Positions 22,100 to 33,600 of a stretch of DNA of 64,000 nt are shown in pieces. Below the pieces are notes generated by a model. That model was not told the origin of the DNA, made no database searches, and saw only the letters and a program-made list of their open reading frames with translations. This stretch comes from Bostrychus sinensis (taxonomy: Eukaryota > Chordata > Actinopteri > Gobiiformes > Eleotridae): assembly GCA_020698575.1 (NCBI GenBank), contig CM036255.1, forward strand, positions 21,504,501-21,568,500. The letters are read 5' to 3'. Numbering within the stretch: position 1 is the stretch's first letter; each line of letters starts with the position of its first letter. The translations under genes were made by a program, and so were the position numbers.

Positions 22100-22687
22100 T
22101 TTAGGCCAAACCTCGCTTCTTATTCCCCAGCCTCAGCCTCTCCTCCGTTTTCTCTTCCGTCCTGCACTTTGGCCACGGTCCCTGATGCCAGACATCGGCT
22201 CGTCCTGCCCAGGGGAGGGATGGGTTTTGAGATGGACAGGGAGGGAGACACCGGCTTACGACGTCAAAGGAGTACAGACGCACAACACGGAGCAGCGGAG
22301 AGGAGCGGGGACAACCAGACTGCCAATTCCCCACGGTCCTCTCACGGCAAGCCAAATTATATCCTACCGTCCCCTTTTTTTCTTCTCTGTCTCCTCATTT
22401 TAGACCCGCCAGCGAGGTTTGTTTAAATGTTTTAGAGTAGGTTTGACTACACAAAAATACGGAGCATTTGGGGATACAAGACGCGCATGACGAATAGAGG
22501 ACCGTCGTTGGATGTTAATTGTGTTGTTTTTACGCGGGGCCTGTGTAACTTGTGATTCAAAGACGCGCATCTCAAAGACAAATGAACTGAATCGCTGACA
22601 TTTGACAACTAAATAAAAATCGAGGGGGGAAAGAAGAAAGGCATCCGAAAGGCTTACTACTAGTCTTCGCCACGAGTAGCACCACAG
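22100..22687 (+). promoter_or_regulatory. celf3: Likely celf3 promoter and 5' non-coding exon
   Basis: A GC- and CpG-richer block in AT-rich surroundings, ending in ACCACAG|gtatgt at 22687/22688, a good donor. The next plausible acceptor downstream is at 24497, directly before the first celf3 coding exon. The simplest model is a celf3 5' UTR exon here, transcription starting within the block, and a 1.8-kb first intron. No clear TATA box; the start is not determined. Short ORFs here look accidental. Confidence 0.5.
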
Positions 22688-23279
22688 GTATGTTGTTCGC
22701 AGTTTTGTCATGTTTTTTTATCCTGTTTTTGATTGAATGTGTGAAATCGTATTTGTGTCATTGTTATTGTAGTCACAAAGCGAGCGCAGGTCTCCAGCTG
22801 TGATGACTGTCATGTTTCATTTAAGGGGGGGCTCGGCCTAGATGCGATTTAAATGCCAAGGAAAAATAATTTTACATTTGTTTTTATTTCCATTTACGTA
22901 TCATCTTGGCAAAATTTGTACTCTTTGTGTCCAGTGAAATAGTACACGATGACTCTGTTCCTCCTCCCTTAGTGTAATGTCACATTTTATTCCCAATAAT
23001 TTGAATGTTGGATTTTACGTTTAAAAAAATAAAAAGCTGTAATGTTTCCAGATATTAACTCCTGCTTAAAATTACATTACAACACCACTGGGACCCACGG
23101 TAGCCTATACCACTTACAGACCCTGACACATCCATTAGTCCCTATCTTTTACAGTACAATGAAAGATGACAAGCAGCCAATGTGTGATGACTTCTTCTAT
23201 AGGGAGCATTACTCATTCATAACGTCAGGTGAAATGTTTAATGTAAAGCCCTATCTGATTGAATATGTGATGTACGTTT

Positions 23280-24250
23280 TGACTGAAAGAGGTTTTTAAC
23301 TTAACGTAAAATGACACATCAAGGCTACTGGAGCTTGTAGTACTGCCAGATCCCAAGTCTTTTTACAATGGCAGACAGAATACGCAATTGTCTTTTACAG
23401 GAAGCAGGTGAAATGCAATATTTATGTTCATTTAAATGTTTTATTTGTTTTTATTATGTACGTTTGAGTTACATAGCATCCGATTGGCTTTGATGTTTTG
23501 GGCTATGACTGTTGCTTAAATTAATACTACAACTCACAGTATAGTACTTCTACACCTTGGCACTGGTGTTTTTAAGTGTAAAAACGTAGGCTATTTCAAT
23601 TGATAAATATTGTGCTCCTTTACAGGTGTTTTTTTTTTGTACAGTGAAATGACTTGACTACTAAGGTAGCTTTGTGCTATGGAAAGACTTGTTGGAACTC
23701 ACAGTGCCTCCAGACTTAGCCCTACATCTTTTTACATTGTGCAATTGGAAATGGCAGCCTGGATAGACAATTATCTTTTACAGGATGTCAGTACAAATGT
23801 AATTGCAATGACGCATATTCATTTAAAGGTTGTATTTATGGATTAATTCAGTTTGACCTGCAAAGTCCGAGATAGACTTTGATGTTTTTGGTCTACACAG
23901 TAAACCTCAGCACGTCCACACCTTGACAAACGGTTAACATGGAGGCATATTTAAACTCGATTTGAATATCAATTACTGCAGTGATTTTTACAATGAAATG
24001 TCTTGCCTGATAAGGAAGGTTTCTGCTATAGAAATAACCTGTTGGAGCTCACCGTGCTTCCAGATGCTACCCCTATATCTATTGACGATGGCAGATATTA
24101 TAGAGACATTTATCTTTATGGGAAGACAACACAAATTTTAATTTAATGACACATTGCGTATACATACACATTTTTTGAAAGGTGTGTTTTTGGATTAATT
24201 AAGATAGACGGATGTTTTTAGTCTCCACAACAACCCACAGTACACATATA
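23280..24250 (+). repeat. Tandem array, about 350-365 bp unit, three copies
   Basis: Recurring anchors are CCAGATCC at 23346, CCAGACTT at 23710 and CCAGATGC at 24060, so periods are about 364 and 350 bp. Each unit has a 'GG.GCT.TGGAGCTCAC.GTGC' type segment, a 'TTTACA..GGCAG' segment and a 'TTGATGTTTTTGGTCTACAC' type segment. Units are strongly diverged. The array lies in the presumed first celf3 intron and ends about 250 bp before the first coding exon. Confidence 0.6.
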
Positions 24251-24439
24251 CTGCAATACTGCAATATTTTTTGACTCTGAAATCGCTTGCGTCTCCTCAA
24301 ATGTCCCACTGCTCTCTCTCATCACCATCTGCACCTCCCCGCTCGGCCTCCTGTTCGCACCTCCTGTGTAGTGTGAACTCAGGCCCGCGGGCTCCTGTCT
24401 GCTTCTCCGAGTCCGCCTCCAAATCACTGTGTCTCCTTC

Positions 24440-24497
24440 ATCTAACTCTCTCTCTCTCTCTCCTTTCCTCTTTTTCCCCTCCTCTCTCTCTTTACAG
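24440..24497 (+). repeat. CT-rich polypyrimidine tract before celf3 exon
   Basis: (CT)n and CCTTTCCTC blocks run to TTTACAG at 24497. This long pyrimidine tract is both a microsatellite and the 3' splice site of the first coding exon, and is a potential PTB binding region. Confidence 0.6.
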
Positions 24498-24505
24498 ACT
24501 TCCCA

Positions 24506-24650
24506 ATGAAGGAGCCTGACGCAATCAAGCTCTTCATCGGGCAAATCCCCCGAAACCTGGAGGAGAAGGACCTCAAGCCCATTTTCGAGCAGTTCGGGAA
24601 GATCTACGAGCTGACAGTCATCAAGGACAAATACACAGGGATGCACAAAG
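24506..24650 (+). CDS. celf3: celf3 coding exon 1
   Basis: The exon begins at 24498 after TTTACAG, with 8 nt of 5' UTR before ATG at 24506. It encodes MKEPDAIKLFIGQIPRNLEE and on to YTGMHK, the first half of RRM1. Donor AAAG|gtatac. Confidence 0.95.
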
Positions 24651-27600
24651 GTATACACCCAAATGCGATACGTTCACCACCACTGCAGGCCCAAAATGGA
24701 AAAAGATATAGTTTCATTTAGTATTTATTATGCTTGGGGATGATAGTAGCCCGGCCTGATACTCTAGAGTGCTCTGCAGGTGGCTTGAATTTCCAGTAAA
24801 CACGAGTGAAGCTAATCCTCATTTAGCCCCCTGTCCCTTTGGAGAAACATTTATGACACAAAAAACCCACTGTGCATCGTCTGTGAGCTGCAAAAGAAAT
24901 TCAATAATGTTTGTACGCTCACATTTCCCTCTATTTTTATGACAAATTTAATGCTGAACACTTAAAACTGATGCCAGTGTTATTACCTCAGAGCAGCCAC
25001 AGAAACACTGTAAGATCAGGTCTGCTCTGTTTTACTTAAGATTAATCAGTGTGAAGGTGTTAGGTATGTTTTTGTGGTGCACCTGCATTAGAAATAAGTA
25101 TCCTAGTCAAAAAGTCCTTTAGGTTTTTACCATTTCCTATGGAGCTCCACAGTGACTGTCCTTGGTGACTTGACAAAAAATCTGTGTATTTAAAGTTTAA
25201 CAGCTCGGCGGAGGCTAATCAGCTACGGGGTATGGGTTTTTTAAAAAGTCAATAGTGAGTGAATGGAAGATTTTTTCTATAAGATTTTTAGGCGTAAATA
25301 AAATAGACTCCTGTGAAATTCCAATACAACTTGGAAAATCCTTCAAGAAAACAATATATAAAGAATACATTCAGCCATCTGACCATTGTATAGTTGGCAT
25401 TAACTAGTTTGTACAGCAGTGGTTCCTAAACAGTGGGATAGGTGCTACAGTTGGTACGATAGCCATATTTAGTGAAATAAAGGAGTCAAATTTAGGATTA
25501 AATATTCATTAAAATATTATTTTAACATAGAGCTACTCACTATACTGGCCGAATTATTTAGACCCTCAACAGAAACAAGCTCATGTGGCCTGTGGAGAAA
25601 GACGAATAAATTCAAGCATACTGTGACTATATAAAGTTACTGATGTTTCAATTCTGAAGCAAATCAAGCTAAATAGCAAAATGTATTATTATTTAAATAT
25701 TATGTAGTCTACTGAGTAAAATTAGCAGTAAAAATATTAGTATTATTATTAGTGGTAATAGTATTAGTACTAGTAGTATTAGTGATATATTATAAGCATT
25801 GGTCAATGTAGAGGAGCAGTCAATATAGGCCTAGACTTTGTTTTGTTTTGTTTGTTTGTTTGTTTGTATTTTGCTATAAAAGTTGTACTTAAAGAGATAA
25901 GATTTTCTAACATAGTAGTTAATGTGAAAGTTTTGAGAACCACTGGTCTGCCATATTACAAAAGACAACTTGAAAGTCAAATACTGTATCATGTATCAAG
26001 CAATGACACTTTCAGTCTGCTGTTCTTTGACACTTTTAGAAAATATATGGCTTATTATTTAAAAGTCCAATCATGTTTACATGACTGCACTTTTAAATAA
26101 TAAGCCATATATTTTCTATTTGATGTAAAAAAAAATACAGTTATAGCTTCTTGGTATACTCACATTTAACTATCCTACAATGACATGGCATGTGTCTCTA
26201 ATTATGCAGCTCGTATTCGGTAAGCACTGCGCGATCAATCATTTTTACAATGCCATAAGATGAGCAGGGCTTTGCCGAGATATCCCTATACACACACACT
26301 CTCTCAATGTATTTAGTATCTCCTGTGACAGATGAACTAAAGCTGGCATTAGGCTGCCATTTCTAATGAAGATCTGAGCCCAGAAAACAAAGGCTTTTGA
26401 AAACCCACAGAAAAAAGCGCCATTCATTTGAGCGACGTATAGGCCAGGTGGTATCAGTCCTGCTGCACCTATAACACCTAGTCTGCATATATTTACATAT
26501 TCATGATTGGTGCGGGCCTTAAAGGTTAATGAAAGCCTTTCTCTATTATGTGGATCTGCATACATTTGGCTGATGTTAAATACTCATTGTGACTGCCTGT
26601 CTCTGAGCAGCCTCCAGTTTATGTGACCTATGCATCGCTAACACTCCTCTCTTAATGACATTCAATGGATAATTTGGGCTTGATGTAAAGACTGGGTCAA
26701 CTTATGAAAGGTTGATTAAAAGTGGATACCTTTTTGAAAAATATTAAAGCCATGAATAGACAATGTCCCTCCGCTTATTCAAGTAGCCATCACTTATAAT
26801 CAATGGCTTTGGACATCATGCAAATTTAACTAAATGCTTCAAACAATCAAATGCCCTTTTAGTTTTGGGAATACAAATATAAGAGTGTTAATTTCCTATG
26901 GGTTCTGTATATCAAAGACTGCTTATTGCACATTTAACACACACAGTACATTAATTATATTAAAACATTTATGTCTCATTTTGCTTTGAAAATCTGGCAA
27001 ATTCAACTAATTGTCTTGTTTTATGTTTTAATGTCACAAACCCTGCCGTGACATTTTTATTGTTTCATTTAGTTCAAACAAGTGAATGGTTCATAGTGTT
27101 CAACAGAACAACAGACTGAAAGGTAAAAAGAAAAAAAAAATTATCATATATCCAACAATAACTTTCTATGTATTCTTATAATAACATAGAGGGCATGCAC
27201 CACTTTGGATCAATTTGTTCACATGTGATCACTTAATTTCACTTAATATAAGCTTTAATTACAAGCTGTACAGAAACTTAAAAAGGAGTAGGAAGATATA
27301 AAACTTGTTTACTCTCACCCCTGTCTGTCATTTGAAGAACATAACCCAATATATGTAGCTTTTTCCTTAAACACCAACAACAACAACAACAATAACACCA
27401 AGATAGATAGATTGTATTAATGGCCTATAGGTTCATTCTTGCATCTCAAGTCTTGCCTACCATCCCTTTAACTCACAATATATCTGAGGTTATAATACAG
27501 TATCTTTGCTCATGTCTTCAGCTGTATTCATTTTGACCATGACTGACCTTTTGTATAATCTTACTAAGTTCAAATGTATTGTCAAAGGATTATTGCACGA

Positions 27601-30600
27601 TAGGAGTGGGCAGCCCTTAGCCCCTATAGCGTCATGTCTTGTTAGCTTTTTAAGTGGCTTACTGTGACTTGTTATAGCAATACACATTCTGAGGCTATAT
27701 TATTTTCTATAACTGGCTCTGAATATATGCTTTTATTTTGTGGCTGGAAAGATGTGTGACATGATGCAAATGACATGAAATACTGTTTTTTCAATAGCCA
27801 CAATATGGGACTGTTCATATGTTTTGTCATACCAGATGTTGTCAAACTACTGTAGCCTACATAAAAAGTGAATAGGTTATCTAGTCCATGTTAACAAGAA
27901 TAGACAATCAAACATATACCAACAATAGACAAATGTTGAAATTTCCCCCAAGAAACCATTTTAATTGCCCAAATTGTTGTGACTAATGGATTATTCATAG
28001 CTGCCCTAAACCCTGAGCTCCCTGCGTCTCTGCCCAAAGGCCGGCTGCCACAACACAATGCTAAAACAACCAAATATATGACATTAAAGCAACATAATAT
28101 TTCACTGATCCTCGTCCTCTGCCTCCAGGATGTGCCTTCCTGACATACTGTGCACGTGAGTCCGCTCTCAAAGCCCAGAATGCATTGCATGAGCAGAAGA
28201 CACTACCGGGGGTGAGTAATCTGTTGTTTTCTCTCAAATCCTCATCTCATGTACAGCTCCGGACAAAAATAAGAGACCAATACAAATTGATCTCAGGTTT
28301 TATTCGTGTAAAAGTGCAATAAGGTCAACTGAGCACTTATTTTTTGTGGCCTGCTGCTAATTTTCAAATAAAATCATTGTTGTTTAGAGCACCGATTGCT
28401 TTTCAAACCAAGTGTCACCTCAGAAAATAATTGGCTTTCCAGGTACCATTTCAATGAACTAAAATTAGTCTAAAAATCTTGATTGAACCACGACTAAATT
28501 AGGACGAAACCAGGGCCAAGCCAGGACAAAACCAGGACTAAATTAGGACAATACCAGGTCTATACCAGGACTAACCTATGACTAAACCTTTAGAACTTTC
28601 CCAGGACTATACTAGGACTAAACCACATATATACATCTTTTTTTTCTCAAGAATAAAACAGGAACAAAACTGGCTAAATTAAACTAAATCAGGACTTAAA
28701 CAGCAAAAGACTCCTTAGTGCCACCAGATAGAGAGCCACTGCCTTAGAGCATAATTTCATATAAACTTACACACATCAAAATAAGAAAAACAATGCAGTG
28801 TTTACAGAACTTGAAAAATACAAAGATTCACTTTTATACAAAATGGTAAAAATGTTTTGACTAAAGAACATTCAGAAAACAGTATTTGGTGAAATAAGCC
28901 TGATGTGTAATCACAGCTTTCCTGCATCTTGCTCTCCACCAGTTTTTCACATCACTATTGGGTAACTTTATACCACGCTCTCATAAAGCAGAGTGAGGTG
29001 TGCGAAGGTATTTAACAGACACTGGCCTGGGATAGTTGTCAGACTCAGAGAGAGACTGAAAGAATAATACATAGGTTGTTTTATAGAATCTGAAGAAGCC
29101 AAAAACTCAGACGGAGGGGTGAAGCCAGCATTACTCTATGGGTTAACACAATTTTTAAAAGAAATGTTCAATATTGAACCTATTTATCTCATGGATTAAC
29201 AACACCTTGTTTACTAACAACGATCACGCCTGTGTTTTTAAATATCACGCCTTTACACCTCAATAGGGAAAAACCCTTTCACTTTGGGTAATTTATGATG
29301 ACAAAGACTCTGTGCCAGTTTTTGTTTCATGTTGATAGACTCTGTAATTGCAGAGAAGATATACACCACAAACCACGCTGAAACATCTGTGTATAGGTTA
29401 TGTTCATGTGATGGCATAACATTTTAGAGGCCCTTCAGTGTGAGACTGAGATGGAGGCAGGCAAATATTCTGCTGCTAAAATATCAATATGCAGATGTTT
29501 GGACCTGGTTCATGGGTAATATCTTTAAGGGGGAGAGGATTTATTTCACTGTAGCCTTGTAACGTCTTTATATTATTCAATCACACACAGGCGTGAACAT
29601 GTTAGTAGGAAGAGCATTAAGCCATGAGATAAATATAGTGAGGTTGTGGACCCAATTTCTTACAAAAAATAATAAGTGTCTAAGCTATAGATTAATACTG
29701 ACTCCTGCCCTCCTTCACCTATTCCAGTTCCAGTCTCTTGTGTCTTTTTTTTTTTTTTTTCCAGATCTGTATTTAAATGGAGCGGTTTAAGTTTAGCATG
29801 TTTCTGAATGCACCACACACAGTGACACGGTAAAATTAACCGGGTTTGACGTGCTGGCCTGACTTCCCCTTTAGCTGATACATGCTCCAATAAAGGTCAG
29901 GGGCTGCTCTCTCCCTCTAATGTTTCATATGTGATGCATCCAGACATATTCATCCAGTTAGAGCGCGTGAGTCATCGAGCTACACGTTGTCACGGGGTCC
30001 AAACTGACGGGGGGATGGCTGCCGGATCGACTTTGCCAGCCCCTGATTCCCTCTGATGTTCGCTTCCCCCTGCTCCTCTGAATCCTAATCAAAGTTAAAC
30101 CTAGCTTTATTAGCATAGCCAGGCAGCAGGTGTGCCGCCAAATGACATTTCCCGAGCTAAATGTGACGTGACAGCCGGGTCTCTATAATAACGGCGTATA
30201 TGAGAGACAAGGCGACAAGGCAAAGAATTACTAAGACACTGTGTGCTCCAGAAGACGGTTCCTCTTTTCACAAACACGCCTCTGCCCCTGTTCCCTTTGG
30301 GTTATTTTGGTAGAAATCTATCATTCACTTCTTTTTTTTTTTTTTACTCCCAAAAGACAGGACTAAACTGCATTTGAATACAAAGTAGTGAAGAGCTGTG
30401 CAGTGAAACAGCACATATCAGAAACCATTATTTTTATTTACACTGTGATATCGACAAACACAATATCTGTTTCATAAAAAACAGCATGAATAATACAATA
30501 GACATGTTACTCACACAAAAATCACAACATACTGCCTCTGCATTATTGATATAACCTATTAATCACCATGTATGTGAAATTTAAGTGGTTAAAAAAACTG

Positions 30601-33600
30601 TGGCTTGAATTTATAAAGAAAAATATACAAAATGCAGAGGTTGTTAATAATATACCAAGCACAAATTCATACCTTAGTCCTGATACTGGTAGACATAAAG
30701 ATATTTTATTTCTCATCCTCTTTAATACTAGAATACTATATTACTATATTACTACATCGCTTTTAAGATAAAAAAAAAAATCAGTAGGGATATAACAATG
30801 CAATCACGTCACGAATTTAGGAGTGCAGCTTTTTTAAAAACATAATTAAATAAATCTCATATCAGTAGCTCAGTAGGTAGAGCACTTACCGGAAGGTTAG
30901 CAGTTCAAGCCCTGATTCCAGCGACACTTCTCCCACCTAACCTGTATGAATGCGAGAGGGTGAAGCGCAGAATGGCAGCCACGTCTCTGTCAGTCTGCCC
31001 CAGGACAGAAGTAGTATTTCTGAAGAGTGAATGAATAATGGACCAATGTAAAGCGCTTTGAGGGGCATGAGAGGCTAATCGACTCCATTATTATTATCAA
31101 AATAACAAACAATAAAAAATAAAGCTTGGTTGGATGTTTATGTGTTTTTCTTGAGGAAAATGAACATATTGTTTTTTACCAAACCAGTGACAGATTCTGT
31201 ATGATTATACCTGTTTTAAAATTGCATCATGATTCATTTTACCTCTGCTGATTCAAATCTTTTTTTAACCAGTATTAAATGACTTATAGCATGTGTTCCT
31301 GACAGTATGCATGCCAGTATTTCTTGCCATTTATTTGTGAAAGAAGAAGACAGTAGTGGGCACCAGTGGGATAGCTCTTGCACCTGCTTTTGCAAAAGGG
31401 GGTGACTATTTGCTTGTGGAGGCTGGTATTACTCTTAGGACAAAGGAAAATCTCATTGTTAGCGTGACAGTAGCCTGACCTTTGCGACCTCTCAGGGGGG
31501 ATCAGTAAGCCCAGTGCCCTTTGCTTAAACCCCCCTGCTATTACACTATACTATACCCTGCCTTACCCCTTCCCTGCCCCCAGGACAAGGCTAAGCTAAG
31601 TTGTGTGGTACAAGCTAAACTCCTCCCCCCATTTTAGCCCCAAAAGAGACAAAAAAACATCTTATTAGCTTTTGAACACGCCCCCGTAGGATAAGAACAG
31701 CTTCCCATCACCCCTCCTTGCTACCAGCTGTGGTGTAATTGTCAGCTAATTGCACCTGCAAAAGCCGAAGAATAATTAACTTTGGCATCTCGGAAAGAAA
31801 TAAAGCAGTGATACAGCACTGGGAGCTCGGAGTAGCTGTAGAGACAGGAGAGATGTCGTTAACGCTTTTAAAAATACATTTGTGGAGAGTATAAGTGTCG
31901 GTCGACTTTGCTTTTCTTTCTTATTCCCGGTTCGTTTCAATAACAATGAATGGGAATAATGAAAGGGCTGAGCAGATGGCAGTCTCCAAGTGGCACCTGC
32001 ATGGTCTCGTGCGTCGTATTGAACAGGTAAAAAAAGGAGTCCATCTCCGACACAGTATATAGAGAGAGGAAGAGGAGGAGGAAGAGTGTCAAACTGATGG
32101 GAAGTGTCGAGATGAATTGAGAAAAGTGCGTCAAAAGAGGAGGGGGTGAGGGGGTGAGGGTGGTGGGGGGCTGTAATAATTCGCACCGAGAGAGAAGTGT
32201 GGAAATAGAGGCAGGCTGCTTCTTTCTGTCCAACTTATCCTGGTTTCATTGCTCTATACGAGTTATCAAACTTGGATCCTTGAATCCTTGAATGATACAA
32301 AATGGTGCTAAAAGCCACAAATTATGCTAAAACACGTCAAAATATGACACTAATTGTTTGACAACACTCTTTGAAAACATGCTTTTTCAGCCTCCAGTAT
32401 TTTTTTCTAAGCACTGGTTTGAAAGGCCACACTTAATACTGTTTTTTATTACATTTATACAAGCTTGACTAGCTAGTATTTTGACTTTTAGCCTGTAGCT
32501 GATACTAAACTATAGGTACATAGCTGTATTTACTGCAGAAATTTGTCTGTTAAGACAGACTCAACTCATAACGCCTCCAAATTGTGAACCTACAAATTAA
32601 TGTCATATATACACCCCACTTACAACTCCTAAATGCCACAAAGCAGAATAAACTAAATGTATATATTACTTTTTATATAGCCTATACTGAATGGTAGTTA
32701 AGGGGGTATATGTGGTATGTGTTTAGAGCCATGGTGGCCACCTTAACTATCAAATGCTGGGGAAATACTTGCACATTGTTCTGGCAAAACAAAATGAAGC
32801 ACAGTTCTTAAAAGGGACACAATAGTTCAAAAAACTACAAATTTTGCTAACAGATGACAGAAATTGGTTTAATAGAGTGCAACAGTGCCTGCCCTCCTCT
32901 GGTGCCCAAAATAAATGTCTCGTTCATTTATCCCAAAGACTTTTTGAAAAATTAGTAAATAAAGAGTTTAAAAAGTTGACAGAGGCTAAGCAGCGCAATT
33001 AATTTAGTAAAAAAGTAAATATCTGATACTTGTAAAAAGGCACAGCTATTTTTTTTTTAATTAAAATTCATTGCTCTATGGTCATGAGTTACCACATTGC
33101 TGATTAGTCTAAATTGAGGTTTTAAACTCAAACTTAATATATGCATTTTTTGTAAAGGCTATGGGAAAAATGAATGGAAAATTTACTTCTGGCACCAGAG
33201 GGGGAATGTTGCGCCCCATAGTCAGTGATGTAGGCCTCCTCCTAACCAACTCTTTGTTCCTTTAACCTTTTTTTTTTTACTTGTATGACCTTTTTGTTCA
33301 TTTTGACTCTCTAACCAATGTCTTTTCTTATGATAGTAGGCCCATAGACAATGTGAGAGCAACCAAAATGCTGCTATGGGCCTCGAGCTCCACGTGTGCA
33401 GTCCCTTGCCTTTTTAGCTCTGAGCTGCAACTGTTGAATGTGTGACAAACAAACCTCTTGAAAAACAGTCACTTAAGCTGCATTAACGCCACCGACAATC
33501 TGTTAATTTCAAAGACAATAGTGATTTAATAATACGATTGTGCGTTCGAGTGGGACGTGCCAGTGTTTGTCTCTGCAGCGGGGGAGGGGAAGGGCAGGTG

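Noticed and set aside
22101..22426. Open frames on both strands in the CpG-rich block, as a possible small gene
   Set aside because: Both strands are open because of GC richness. The position and downstream splice donor fit a celf3 5' non-coding exon better. Not excluded.
30862..30935. Possible tRNA gene (A- and B-box present)
   Set aside because: No acceptor-stem closure or 3' half of a tRNA is visible, and the head is followed by a SINE body and tail.
31776..32233. Two overlapping minus-strand open frames (136 and 98 codons)
   Set aside because: They follow from the purine-rich block at 32060-32170; composition is low-complexity and no domain is recognisable.
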